DNA from: Flavicella sp963932955
Lineage (GTDB): Bacteria; Bacteroidota; Bacteroidia; Flavobacteriales; Flavobacteriaceae
Assembly: GCA_963932955.1 (NCBI GenBank)
Contig: CAWVRK010000008.1
Location: forward strand, 1-64,000
Direction: 5' to 3'
DNA: 64,000 nucleotides
The translations under genes were made by a program, and so were the position numbers. How positions within the stretch are numbered: position 1 is the stretch's first letter; the number at the start of each line of letters is the position of its first letter. Below, in pieces: positions 1 to 8,236 of the stretch. The notes beneath the pieces are model-generated. The model saw only the letters and a list, made by a program, of their open reading frames with translations. It searched no databases and was not told the origin of the DNA.

Positions 1-38
1 AAAAACGAATCATCAATTAAGAATCACGTATTGGGTCT

Positions 39-1076
39 TTAAGGCGCAGGATTGGGTTGTAAAAGCTGTACGGCATCTATTTCTTGAAGCAATTCTTCTG
101 ACAAAACCTGATCAATGGACGCGGTATTTTCTTTCAATTGTGACAAGGTTGTGGCGCCGATGATGGTCGAGGTGACAAAAGGCTGTTGGTGGACAAAGGC
201 CAAGGACAACGCTGTCAAAGTCAAGCCGTGCTTTTGGGCCAAATCTGCGTATTGCTGTGTCAAAAAGCGCGTTTCTTTGCTGTTGTACCTCGAAAAGACA
301 GGGAAGAGTTTCAATCGAGATTTTTCGGGCAAAACTCCGCTCAAATACTTTCCAGACAAAACGCCAAAAGCCATCGGAGAATAAGCCAACAAACCTACTT
401 GTTCGCGCATGGAAATTTCTGCCAAACCAACTTCATAGGTTCGGTTCAACAATGAATAGGGGTTTTGAATGGTTTTGACGGTTGCCAATTGATGGGTTTT
501 ACTTTCTTCCAAATGACGCATCAATCCCCAAGGGGTCTCGTTGGAGACTCCGTAATGCCGTATTTTTCCTTCGCGAACCAAGCCGTCCAAGGTTGCAACA
601 ATCTCATGGAAGTTATCTTCCCAGGCGTCTTGAAAATCGTGCTTGTAATTCAGTTTTCCAAAAAAATTGGCTTTGCGCTCTGGCCAATGCAATTGATAGA
701 GGTCGATGTAGTCCGTTTTCAAGCGTTTCAAATTATTTTCCAAAGCTTCCAAAATCGAGGCTTTTGAAAAGTCCATGTTTTTTCGAACATAGGACAGGCC
801 GGGATTTGGTCCCGTTATTTTGGTGGCGATGACAAGCTTCTCTCTTTTTTGGTGTTGCAACCAATTGCCGATATAGCGTTCTGAGTTTCCTTGGGTTTCT
901 TTTCTTCCTGGTACGGAGTACATCTCAGCAGTGTCGATAAAATTGACTCCTTTGGAAAAAGCAAAATCCAACTGTTCGTGTGCTTCGGCTTCTGTATTTT
1001 GCTCTCCAAAAGTCATGGTGCCCAAGCAAATTTTACTCACTTTGATATCGGTTTTCGGTAGGTGGTCGTATTTCAT
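39..1076 (-). CDS. Aldo/keto reductase, Tas-like
   Basis: Predicted cytoplasmic NADP(H)-dependent oxidoreductase of the aldo/keto reductase superfamily, 345 aa, reducing small aldehydes or ketones; the substrate is unknown. The TIM-barrel tetrad is visible: D48 and Y53 (FIDTAEMYS), K86 (ATKITG) and H130 (YQLHWPE). The SNETPWG stretch near residue 180 and the YSPMAFGVLSGKY stretch near 235 fit the Tas / YghZ-like branch, and the insertion after H130 (ERKANFFGKL) is typical of Tas. The start is the first ATG with a family-like N-terminus (MKYDHLPKTDIKVS). It lies downstream of pgk on the same strand but is separated from it by a strong terminator, so it is probably transcribed alone. No promoter was recognised. 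Confidence 0.9.
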   Translation of the reverse strand: MKYDHLPKTDIKVSKICLGTMTFGEQNTEAEAHEQLDFAFSKGVNFIDTAEMYSVPGRKETQGNSERYIGNWLQHQKREKLVIATKITGPNPGLSYVRKNMDFSKASILEALENNLKRLKTDYIDLYQLHWPERKANFFGKLNYKHDFQDAWEDNFHEIVATLDGLVREGKIRHYGVSNETPWGLMRHLEESKTHQLATVKTIQNPYSLLNRTYEVGLAEISMREQVGLLAYSPMAFGVLSGKYLSGVLPEKSRLKLFPVFSRYNSKETRFLTQQYADLAQKHGLTLTALSLAFVHQQPFVTSTIIGATTLSQLKENTASIDQVLSEELLQEIDAVQLLQPNPAP

Positions 1077-1124
1077 AAGGTTCTTTTTCTAAAAGGGTAA
1101 AAATAACGAAATCTAAGAAGAATT

Positions 1125-1160
1125 AAAAAACGCTTTCGAGTTTGTTCGAAAGCGTTTTTT
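1125..1160 (-). terminator. Intrinsic terminator of pgk
   Basis: A perfect 15-bp inverted repeat (arms 1125-1139 and 1146-1160, loop GTTTGT) with an A run on one flank and a T run on the other. It starts 20 bases past the pgk stop codon and lies before the aldo/keto reductase gene. The symmetric A/T tails would let it work in both directions. Confidence 0.85.
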
Positions 1161-1180
1161 AAAAGTGTTTTTTTTGCTGG

Positions 1181-2362
1181 TTAGGAAATGGCTTGTACGC
1201 CTGGCAATACTTTTCCCTCCATGTATTCCAGCAAGGCACCTCCGCCTGTTGACACATAGGAAACATCGTCCCCAAATCCTAAGTTATTAATCGCTGCAGC
1301 GGAATCTCCTCCTCCAATCAAGGAGAACGCACCTCCTAAGGTTGCTTCTTTTACTGCATTGGCAACTGCTACGGTTCCTTTTTCAAAAGCTGGAATTTCA
1401 AAAACGCCCATCGGTCCGTTCCACAAAACTGTTTTGGAATTTTTGATGACGTCTGCAAACAATTTTTGTGAAGCAGGTCCAATATCCAATCCTTCCCAAT
1501 CTGCAGGGATGCATCCTTTTTCAACGACTTGGGTGTTGGCGTCGTTTGAGAAATCGTCTGCAATCAAACTGTCTACTGGGAAAATCAAATTCACCCCTTT
1601 GGCTGTTGCTTTTGCTTGCAATTCTTTTACATAGTCCAATTTGTCATCTTCACACAAAGAGTTTCCTATTTGTCCTCCTGCCGCTTTTGCGAAGGTATAG
1701 GACATTCCGCCTCCGATGATGATATTGTCTGCGACATCCAACAGTTTTTCGATGATCAGTAATTTATCCGATACTTTGGCACCTCCCATGATGGAAGTAA
1801 AAGGTTTTGAGGCGCTTTTCAATACTTTATCAGCATTGACCAATTCTGCTTCCATGACATAGCCCGCTACTTTTTCTTGAAAAAATTGAGCGACAACTGT
1901 GGTAGAAGCATGGGCTCTGTGAGCAGTTCCAAAAGCATCATTTACATAGACGTCTCCGAGCTTAGAAAGCTGCTCCGAAAAAGCAAGGTCTCCCGCAGTT
2001 TCTTCTTTGTGGAAGCGCAAGTTTTCCAAAATCAAAACCTCTCCAGGTTTCAAAGCTGCCACAGCTGCTTCTGCTTTGCCTCCGACACAAGCGTCGACAA
2101 ATTTTGCTTGTACGCCCAAAACTTCAGTTACTTTTTCTACAATATTTCCCAATGAAAACTTTGCTTCTGCTCCTTTTGGACGTCCTAAATGCGACATCAA
2201 TACCGCAGCTCCTCCGTCTTCCAAAACTTTTAGAATGGTCGGTTTGGCAGCTTTGATTCTCGTGGTGTCTGTCACTTGAAATTCCTTGTTTAAAGGCACG
2301 TTAAAATCTACACGAATTAAAGCTTTTTTGCCTTTAAAATTGATGTCTTTGATGGTTTTCAT
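1181..2362 (-). CDS. pgk: Phosphoglycerate kinase
   Basis: Glycolytic and gluconeogenic enzyme converting 1,3-bisphosphoglycerate and ADP to 3-phosphoglycerate and ATP in the cytoplasm, 393 aa. The PGK signature RVDFNVPL is near residues 17-24, followed by the substrate-binding SHLGRPKG, the ENLRFH stretch, the hinge and nucleotide site WNGPMGVFE, and the C-terminal GGGDSAAA loop. The reading frame is open to 2410, but the ATG at 2362 (MKTIKDINFKG) matches the family N-terminus; the upstream residues have no homology logic and overlap the promoter. Single gene, with its own promoter element upstream and a strong terminator downstream. Confidence 0.97.
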   Translation of the reverse strand: MKTIKDINFKGKKALIRVDFNVPLNKEFQVTDTTRIKAAKPTILKVLEDGGAAVLMSHLGRPKGAEAKFSLGNIVEKVTEVLGVQAKFVDACVGGKAEAAVAALKPGEVLILENLRFHKEETAGDLAFSEQLSKLGDVYVNDAFGTAHRAHASTTVVAQFFQEKVAGYVMEAELVNADKVLKSASKPFTSIMGGAKVSDKLLIIEKLLDVADNIIIGGGMSYTFAKAAGGQIGNSLCEDDKLDYVKELQAKATAKGVNLIFPVDSLIADDFSNDANTQVVEKGCIPADWEGLDIGPASQKLFADVIKNSKTVLWNGPMGVFEIPAFEKGTVAVANAVKEATLGGAFSLIGGGDSAAAINNLGFGDDVSYVSTGGGALLEYMEGKVLPGVQAIS

Positions 2363-2387
2363 TGTTGTTTTTGTTATGGTTTGTTCA

Positions 2388-2395
2388 CAAATATA
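2388..2395 (-). promoter_or_regulatory. pgk promoter -7 element
   Basis: On the minus strand this reads TATATTTG, an exact match to the Bacteroidota -7 consensus TAnnTTTG, 25 bases upstream of the pgk ATG. No convincing -33 TTTG lies at 17-22 bases. Confidence 0.55.
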
Positions 2396-2524
2396 ATTCA
2401 AATTGAGCATCCTGCGAAAATTTTAAAAAAAAGCTACTACAACGTTTTTGTAGTTCTCAATAAAAGAGGGGCTTCTGCTTACAAAATGAAAAAAAAATCT
2501 TGCAAGAAGGGGCTTAGCAAGCAA

Positions 2525-2555
2525 TTGGTCAGGTAGAATCTTTCCCCTATATTTG
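2525..2555 (+). promoter_or_regulatory. holB promoter (TTGG-19-TATATTTG)
   Basis: TATATTTG at 2548-2555 matches TAnnTTTG, and TTGG at 2525-2528 sits 19 bases upstream as a -33-like element. The box ends only three bases before the holB ATG at 2559, so transcription would start at or after the start codon. The mRNA would be leaderless, or another promoter is used. Confidence 0.55.
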
Positions 2556-2558
2556 TGC

Positions 2559-3701
2559 ATGCTTTTCGATAAAATCATCGGCCAACTTCATCTGAAAAAC
2601 CATCTCAAAACTTCCGCTGAAAACGGACGCATTCCGCATGCACAACTATTTGTCGGCAAAGAGGGCTCTGGAACACTACCCACAGCTCTTGCCTATGCGC
2701 AAACCCTGTTGTGCCTCGACAATCCCGACCCTGCTGCCTGCGCGTTGAAATGCGCAAACTTGGCGCATCCAGATTTGCACTTTGCCTTTCCTGTGGCTGC
2801 AAACGACCGCGTAAAAAAACACCCGATCAGCAATTTGTTTTTGGACGATTGGCGCTCCTTTGTCAAAGAACAGCCTTATGGTAATTTGTTCAATTGGTTC
2901 CAGCACATCGGTGTTGAAAACAAACAGGGACAAATTGGTGTTGACGAGGCGGAGCAAATTGTCAAATCCTTGAAACTAAAACCCTACGAAGGGGGGTACA
3001 GGGTGATGCTGATTTGGATGGCTGAAAAGTTGAATACGTCGGCCGCCAACAAATTATTGAAACTGCTGGAAGAACCTCCTGAAAAAACGGTGTTTTTGTT
3101 AGTGACAGAAGACGAAGAGCAGCTGATCAACACCATCGTCTCTCGATGTCAAATATTGCATTTTCCTGTTTTGAGTGAAAAAGACATCGCCGACGCTTTG
3201 GTGGCCAATGAAAATTCTTTTTATGCGGAAGCTGCAAAAATTGCCCACCAAGCGGAGGGGAACTACAACAAGGCTTTGCACCTCTTAAGACACGATTCCA
3301 ACGATTTGATTTTTGAAAATTGGTTTGTCTTGTGGGTCCGAACAGCTTTCAAAGCGAAAGGGAACGCCGCGGTGGTCGAAAACCTAATCGAGTGGAGTGA
3401 GAGCATCGCCAAATCGGGTAGAGAAACACAAAAACGTTTTTTGCATTACTGCTTGCAGTTCTTTCGACAAGCACTTCTGTCGAATTACAACGCTCAAGAA
3501 TTGGTCTTTTTAGAGCCTGAAAACCAAGGGTTTACCCTAGAAAAGTTTGCTCCCTTTGTGCACAGTGGCAATATTTTAGAAATTGAAGAAGAAGTGAGTA
3601 CCGCCTTGTACCATATCGAACGCAATGGAAATGCAAAAATCATTCTGTTGGATTTGTCTATCAAGCTGACAAAATTATTGCATTCGAAAGAAGACTCCTA
3701 A
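2559..3701 (+). CDS. holB: DNA polymerase III delta-prime subunit
   Basis: Clamp-loader subunit that helps load the sliding clamp at the replication fork, 380 aa. The N-terminus (LFDKIIGQ...GRIPHAQLFVG) and the degenerate P-loop GKEGSGTLPTA near residue 34 are typical of delta-prime, which does not hydrolyse ATP. NKLLKLLEEPPEKTVFLLVTE and SRCQILHFP are the conserved sensor-1 and SRC-motif regions. The zinc-binding region has only three cysteines (C-x8-C-x3-C) where the family usually has four. The ATG at 2559 is preferred over the in-frame TTG at 2553 because homologues begin at this methionine. Confidence 0.88.
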   Translation: MLFDKIIGQLHLKNHLKTSAENGRIPHAQLFVGKEGSGTLPTALAYAQTLLCLDNPDPAACALKCANLAHPDLHFAFPVAANDRVKKHPISNLFLDDWRSFVKEQPYGNLFNWFQHIGVENKQGQIGVDEAEQIVKSLKLKPYEGGYRVMLIWMAEKLNTSAANKLLKLLEEPPEKTVFLLVTEDEEQLINTIVSRCQILHFPVLSEKDIADALVANENSFYAEAAKIAHQAEGNYNKALHLLRHDSNDLIFENWFVLWVRTAFKAKGNAAVVENLIEWSESIAKSGRETQKRFLHYCLQFFRQALLSNYNAQELVFLEPENQGFTLEKFAPFVHSGNILEIEEEVSTALYHIERNGNAKIILLDLSIKLTKLLHSKEDS

Positions 3702-3860
3702 GTCTATTGGTTCGAAATTTTTCAACAGCCCCTGCCTCTTTTGCATCCCCAAAACAACTTGTTCTCTGACTTTGGCTGTAAAAAAATTGTTTTTTAAATG
3801 GGATTTTTTTTTGTAATTTTTTACCTAACTTAGTGTATAAACTCTCTAAAACTTTTACTT

Positions 3861-4427
3861 ATGAAGTCTATCCCTATTTTAAATTTGATGGTCGTTCTAG
3901 GCCTCCTGGCCTCTTGCAACAATGATTCTTCGAAAGGATGCACCAATTCCAATGCTTGTAATTACGATGCTTCTGTTGAGGAAGACGACGGAAGTTGTAC
4001 GTATATCTGTCTGACTGATGCTCAAAAAACAAGAGTCGAAGAATTTACATCTAAAGCTGTTGTCTACATTGATGAAAACGGAACAGCGGCAGCCTATGCC
4101 GCTTTCAATGCGCCAAATCCTTTGCCTGCCTTTAAAGACGAAGAGCTTTACGTTTTTGTCATCGACATTAGCGATGCTTCAAATGAAATTGCCATCATGG
4201 TTTCCCATGGATTTAAAGACGAACTTATTGGACAAAACCGATACAACATGCAAGATGAAAATGGAAAATACATCGTGCGTGATTTTATTGAATTGACAAA
4301 AAATTCTGATCGCAGTTGGTCCTGGTACAATTGGGAAGATCCAACCGACAACAAGGTCAAAAAGAAATTTAGTTACTTGATAAAATCTGGAGCTTTAATT
4401 GTTGGCGCTGGCACGTATTTAAACTAA
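3861..4427 (+). CDS. Lipoprotein with Cys-rich motif and single Cache domain
   Basis: Predicted exported lipoprotein, 188 aa. A short hydrophobic signal ends in the lipobox LLASC (Cys19). A Cys-rich segment follows (residues 27-46) reading GCTNSNACNYD...EEDDGSC; this ACNYD/DDGSC motif recurs in secreted proteins of marine Bacteroidota. The C-terminal half (about 85-188) resembles a single Cache (sCache_2) sensor domain: YVFVIDIS, HGFKDELIGQN, DENGKYIVRDFIEL, WSWYNWEDP, then KFSYLIKSGALIVGAGTYLN. Such domains bind small ligands and usually sit on chemoreceptors or kinases; here there is no signalling domain. The ligand is unknown. The 281-base gap to the next gene holds nothing clear. Confidence 0.75.
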   Translation: MKSIPILNLMVVLGLLASCNNDSSKGCTNSNACNYDASVEEDDGSCTYICLTDAQKTRVEEFTSKAVVYIDENGTAAAYAAFNAPNPLPAFKDEELYVFVIDISDASNEIAIMVSHGFKDELIGQNRYNMQDENGKYIVRDFIELTKNSDRSWSWYNWEDPTDNKVKKKFSYLIKSGALIVGAGTYLN

Positions 4428-4708
4428 AGAAGTTTAAAAAGAATGCGAAAGACCCGGTTGGGAGTATACCGAATGGAAATCTTGTCAGTGGCGACCCATT
4501 TGATTTCTCTTTAACAATTGGCGTTCTGATAGGTGGTTTTGGAGACGTTTTGTTGATTTGAAAGACGCATCACTAAATCCTATTGAAGCGACGTGTTTTT
4601 ATAATTTCCACCTATACAAAGCGACCTTTTTTAAAGCGATTTAAGCCGTTTTTTTTTGATTTTAGACCGTTCGTGTTCTTGGGTGCAAAAAATCAGCAGA
4701 AAATTGTC

Positions 4709-5623
4709 TCAAAACCATTTTTTTGCGTTTTTAATCACAAAAATAAGTGAAGAGTACTCATTTGTTTTTTTTGCTTTCCAATTTGACAAAAAACCAATCC
4801 ACAGGGCTTTTAAAAATTTGAGTTTCGACTTTTTATATTGCTCGCTCAAAAGAGCCACATAGAAAGCATCGAGTTTCATCGGCAAGGTTTGATGCACTTC
4901 CATATTTTGAAAAAAGAACAACCTTCGGATGGCGGTTTGAGAAAAATGCCAAAGGTGTCGAGGGACATCATAGGCCGCCCAAAAGGATTTGTAATGCGTC
5001 GCATCAAAACTTTTAAAGTTTGGAACTGCCACCAACAATGTTCCTTCTGGTTTTAATAATTTTTTTAAATTAAAAATCATTTCGTCCAAATTGGGAACGT
5101 GTTCCAAAACATGCCAAAGCGCAATCACGTCAAATCCTAAAAAAACGCCGTCCTTCTTCTTCAAGCTTTCCATATCTTCAAAAAAAACAGCCTGCTCATT
5201 TTGGAATTTCTTGGTGGCCAATGCGCGCGCTTTGGAATTGGGTTCGATTCCTGTGACTTGCCAACCTTTGTCCGCACAGGCTTTTAAAAAATCGCCTGTG
5301 CCAGCACCTACGTCCAAAATTTTCTTTTCTTCCGAATGGAAGGATTCGATCAGTTTTACTTTTTGTTGGAGTGTGTATTTTCGCGCCTTTTGATATACAT
5401 GGTCGACCAGGTTTTTTTTGGCATCTGTATGAGAAATGTATTTTTGGCTTTTGTAGTAAGCAGGCAAAGCTTCCATTGCGGGTTTGGGACTTGTCATCAA
5501 CAAATCCAAATTGTCATCCAATAACAAATCAAAATTTTCACCAGAAACCAAATGATCTTTGCAGCGCACATAGGTTTCAAATGTGGAAGGGTGCGGGGGT
5601 TGTTTGACGGCTCTTGCGCTCAT
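4709..5623 (-). CDS. Class I SAM-dependent methyltransferase
   Basis: Predicted S-adenosylmethionine-dependent methyltransferase, 304 aa, substrate unknown. The Rossmann motif I ILDVGAGTG is at residues 102-110, with the acidic residue of strand 2 in TGIEPNS (about E127) and the post-motif IALWHVLEHVPNLDEM near 167-182. The PRHLWHFS stretch is seen in the Methyltransf_23 branch often linked to polysaccharide or lipid modification. The N-terminal 60 residues (FETYVRCKDHLVSGENFDLL) look like a zinc-ribbon remnant with a single Cys. It follows mnmG on the same strand, separated by a parS-like site. Confidence 0.85.
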   Translation of the reverse strand: MSARAVKQPPHPSTFETYVRCKDHLVSGENFDLLLDDNLDLLMTSPKPAMEALPAYYKSQKYISHTDAKKNLVDHVYQKARKYTLQQKVKLIESFHSEEKKILDVGAGTGDFLKACADKGWQVTGIEPNSKARALATKKFQNEQAVFFEDMESLKKKDGVFLGFDVIALWHVLEHVPNLDEMIFNLKKLLKPEGTLLVAVPNFKSFDATHYKSFWAAYDVPRHLWHFSQTAIRRLFFFQNMEVHQTLPMKLDAFYVALLSEQYKKSKLKFLKALWIGFLSNWKAKKTNEYSSLIFVIKNAKKWF

Positions 5624-5720
5624 GTTTCGTTTTCTTTATAAACTTAATTGAAGATTGGGTTTGGATTTTAAAAAGAAAAAAGTCTTTTTGGAACCCATTC
5701 TCTTGGCATTTCTCTTCTAA

Positions 5721-5734
5721 GTTCCACGTGGAAC
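5721..5734. other. parS-like ParB-binding palindrome, site 1
   Basis: GTTCCACGTGGAAC is a perfect 14-bp palindrome matching the core of bacterial parS sites (consensus TGTTNCACGTGAAACA and the GTTCCACGTGGAAC variant). It lies between the mnmG stop codon and the methyltransferase start. Confidence 0.65.
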
Positions 5735-5742
5735 CTCTCGGC

Positions 5743-7623
5743 TTAGCGCCCCATAAAAACCAACAAAACGGAAACATCACTTGGAGATACGCCACTGATA
5801 CGGCTCGCCTGGGAGATGGTCACCGGTTTGATTTTGGTCAACTTTTGACGCGCTTCAATAGACAGTGAATTTACTTTGTGGTAATCAAAATTTTCAGGAA
5901 TGGATACGTGCTCCAAACGCGTTAACTTATCGGCATTGTTTTTTTCTTTTTCGATATAGCCTGCGTATTTGACATGAACCTCTGTCTGTTCGACAATCTC
6001 ATTGTCTATTCCTTGTTCATTTATAAATTCGGAAACTTTGGGAAATTGTCTGACCTCGTTAAACGTGAGTTGTGGACGTGCCGCAATCTTAAACATTTTC
6101 ATGGATTGAGAAATGGGAGCAGAGTTTTTAGACAAAAGAATAGGGTTTACGTCTTCGGGTTTGACACTTGTCTTCTTTAGAAAAGCCACAAACAAATCTG
6201 TTTTTTCTTGTTTTATTTTCACACGATCCAAACGCTCTTGGGAAGCAAGACCCAGTGCGTGTCCTTTGGGGGTCAATCTTAAATCGGCATTGTCTTGACG
6301 CAACAGGGTTCTGTATTCTGCCCGTGACGTAAACATTCGGTAAGGCTCCTCGGTTCCTTTGGTAATCAAATCGTCTATCAAAACTCCGATATAGGCTTCG
6401 TGCCTTTTGAGCACAAAAGGAGTTTTGTTTTGTGTTTTTAAGGCCGCATTGATGCCTGCCATCAATCCTTGAGCTGCCGCTTCTTCATAACCCGTAGTCC
6501 CGTTTATTTGACCCGCAAAAAACAAGTTCTCAACCAGCTTGGTTTCCAAGGTGTGCTTCAATTGGGTAGGGGGAAAGAAGTCATATTCAATGGCGTATCC
6601 AAAACGGAAAAATTTGACATTTTCAAAGCCCGCTACTTTCCGCAAAGCACGGTCTTGAACATCTTCGGGCAAGGAGGTAGAAAATCCGTTGACATAAATC
6701 TCACAAGTATCCCAGCCTTCTGGCTCCACAAATATTTGATGTCGATCTTTCGTGGCAAAACGGTCAATTTTATCTTCGATAGAAGGACAATAGCGAGGAC
6801 CGGTACTTTGAATCCTGCCATTGAACATCGGCGAGCGGTCAAAGCCTGTTCGCAACAGGTCGTGCACCTCTTGAGAGGTGTAGGACATGTAACAAGATTT
6901 TTGGTGTTTCAAAGGTTCTGTTGAAGAGAGGTAAGAAAATTTTTCTGGTACAGCATCACCAGGTTGCTCAATCATTTTTGAAAAATCCAAAGAACGCGCA
7001 TCCACTCGGGGAGGAGTTCCAGTTTTCATTCGGCCCGCTTCAAAACCAACCTTGACAAGGTTTTCAGTAATTCCTGTAGAGGCAGCTTCTCCAGCCCTTC
7101 CTCCGCCAAAAGTCTTTTCTCCAATATGAATCAACCCGTTTAAAAAAGTCCCAGCCGTAAGAATTACTGTTTGTGCTTTGATGACAAACCCCAAAGCTGT
7201 TTGAACACCTTTGACTACTCCGTCTTCGATCACAAGTCCGTTGATCATGTCTTGGTAAAAATCTAAATTCTCCGTAGACTCCAACATATTGCGCCATTTT
7301 TCGGCAAAGCGCATCCGGTCACTTTGTGCACGTGGACTCCACATAGCCGGTCCTTTGGACTTGTTAAGCATTTTAAACTGAATGGCCGTTTCGTCTGTAA
7401 CGATTCCACTGTATCCTCCAAGCGCGTCAATCTCACGAACTATTTGCCCTTTGGCAATTCCTCCCATGGCGGGATTGCAGCTCATTTGAGCAATATTTTG
7501 AAGGCTCATGGTGATTAAGAGGGTGCTCGCTCCCAAGTTGGCGCTTGCTGCAGCAGCTTCGCTTCCTGCGTGGCCGCCTCCGACAACAATAACATCGTAT
7601 GTATCCTTAAATAAATTCATCAT
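5743..7623 (-). CDS. mnmG: tRNA uridine-5-carboxymethylaminomethyl enzyme MnmG
   Basis: FAD-dependent enzyme that, with MnmE, installs the cmnm5 group on wobble uridine 34 of certain tRNAs, 626 aa. The FAD-binding dinucleotide motif GGGHAGSEAA is near residues 15-24, followed by SCNPAMGGIAKGQIVREIDALGG (two GidA signature regions run together), GTFLNGLIHIG, and TGTPPRVDARS. The C-terminal helical domain runs to residue 626. Two ATG codons are adjacent (7623 and 7620); either could be used. The gene sits between two parS-like sites, and the upstream one begins just 7 bases before the start, so ParB binding could affect its expression. MnmG genes often lie near the replication origin. Confidence 0.97.
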   Translation of the reverse strand: MMNLFKDTYDVIVVGGGHAGSEAAAASANLGASTLLITMSLQNIAQMSCNPAMGGIAKGQIVREIDALGGYSGIVTDETAIQFKMLNKSKGPAMWSPRAQSDRMRFAEKWRNMLESTENLDFYQDMINGLVIEDGVVKGVQTALGFVIKAQTVILTAGTFLNGLIHIGEKTFGGGRAGEAASTGITENLVKVGFEAGRMKTGTPPRVDARSLDFSKMIEQPGDAVPEKFSYLSSTEPLKHQKSCYMSYTSQEVHDLLRTGFDRSPMFNGRIQSTGPRYCPSIEDKIDRFATKDRHQIFVEPEGWDTCEIYVNGFSTSLPEDVQDRALRKVAGFENVKFFRFGYAIEYDFFPPTQLKHTLETKLVENLFFAGQINGTTGYEEAAAQGLMAGINAALKTQNKTPFVLKRHEAYIGVLIDDLITKGTEEPYRMFTSRAEYRTLLRQDNADLRLTPKGHALGLASQERLDRVKIKQEKTDLFVAFLKKTSVKPEDVNPILLSKNSAPISQSMKMFKIAARPQLTFNEVRQFPKVSEFINEQGIDNEIVEQTEVHVKYAGYIEKEKNNADKLTRLEHVSIPENFDYHKVNSLSIEARQKLTKIKPVTISQASRISGVSPSDVSVLLVFMGR

Positions 7624-7629
7624 AAAAAG

Positions 7630-7645
7630 TGTTCCACGTGAAACA
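7630..7645. other. parS-like ParB-binding site 2
   Basis: TGTTCCACGTGAAACA matches the 16-base parS consensus TGTTNCACGTGAAACA at every position. It lies directly upstream of the mnmG start codon. Confidence 0.8.
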
Positions 7646-7664
7646 GTGTTGTAAAATTAGATTC

Positions 7665-8078
7665 CTAATCCGCAAGTTTTGCGAGGCATTTGTCTTCCGC
7701 TGCGCGCATGATTGCTTTTTCGTTGTCGGTCTTATCAAGATAGCCCATGAAGTGCAAAATACCGTGTATCATGACACGACTGAGCTCTAATTCAAAAGGC
7801 AAATTGTGCTCCTTGGCGTTCTCTCGAACACGTGTTACCGAAATAAACACGTCGCCGCCAAGCAACTTTCCCAACGTGTAATCAAAACTGATGATATCTG
7901 TCAAGGTATCGTGTTTTAAAAACTCGACATTCAATTTCAACAAATAAGCATCGTCACAAAAAACATAATTCAAATTCCCTTCTTTAAACGAGCATTCTTC
8001 AATACAACTAGAAATCCATTTTTGGAATTTATCTTCATCTGTAAGCAAAAAATCAGTCTCGTAATGGAAAGCAATCAT
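7665..8078 (-). CDS. ybeY: Endoribonuclease YbeY (16S rRNA maturation)
   Basis: Single-strand-specific metallo-endoribonuclease family involved in 16S rRNA 3' maturation and ribosome quality control, 137 aa. The motifs are SFDYTLGKLLGGDVFIS and HGILHFMGYLDKTD, the zinc site. The usual third histidine (HGxLHLxGYDH) is not at its expected place; the motif reads GYLDKTD, as in other Bacteroidota members as I recall them. The frame is open to 8105, but MIAFHYETDF at 8078 is the likely start and lies just below a promoter element at 8092-8099. It is upstream of mnmG on the same strand. Confidence 0.9.
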   Translation of the reverse strand: MIAFHYETDFLLTDEDKFQKWISSCIEECSFKEGNLNYVFCDDAYLLKLNVEFLKHDTLTDIISFDYTLGKLLGGDVFISVTRVRENAKEHNLPFELELSRVMIHGILHFMGYLDKTDNEKAIMRAAEDKCLAKLAD

Positions 8079-8091
8079 GTGTTCTTTTTTG

Positions 8092-8099
8092 CAAAGATA
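8092..8099 (-). promoter_or_regulatory. ybeY promoter -7 element
   Basis: Minus-strand TATCTTTG (TAnnTTTG), 13 bases upstream of the ybeY ATG. It supports the start at 8078 over the longer frame. Confidence 0.5.
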
Positions 8100-8211
8100 A
8101 AGCAAACTTTTGAGTTAAGGGCCATGGGACAAAAAGGGAGTTGAGTTAAGAAGCCGAACAGAAAACAATGGAAAACAAAACAAGAAGAAGGCATCCATTC
8201 AAGTATTTAAG

Positions 8212-8219
8212 TATCTTTG
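8212..8219 (+). promoter_or_regulatory. gltX promoter -7 element
   Basis: TATCTTTG matches TAnnTTTG, 17 bases upstream of the gltX ATG. No clear -33 element. Confidence 0.5.
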
Positions 8220-8236
8220 CTTTTTAAATTTGAAAC

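Noticed and set aside
4428..4708. Short open stretches (for example DPFDFSLTIGVLIGGFGDVLL) after the lipoprotein gene
   Set aside because: No start codon in a suitable place, no family match, and too short to separate from chance.
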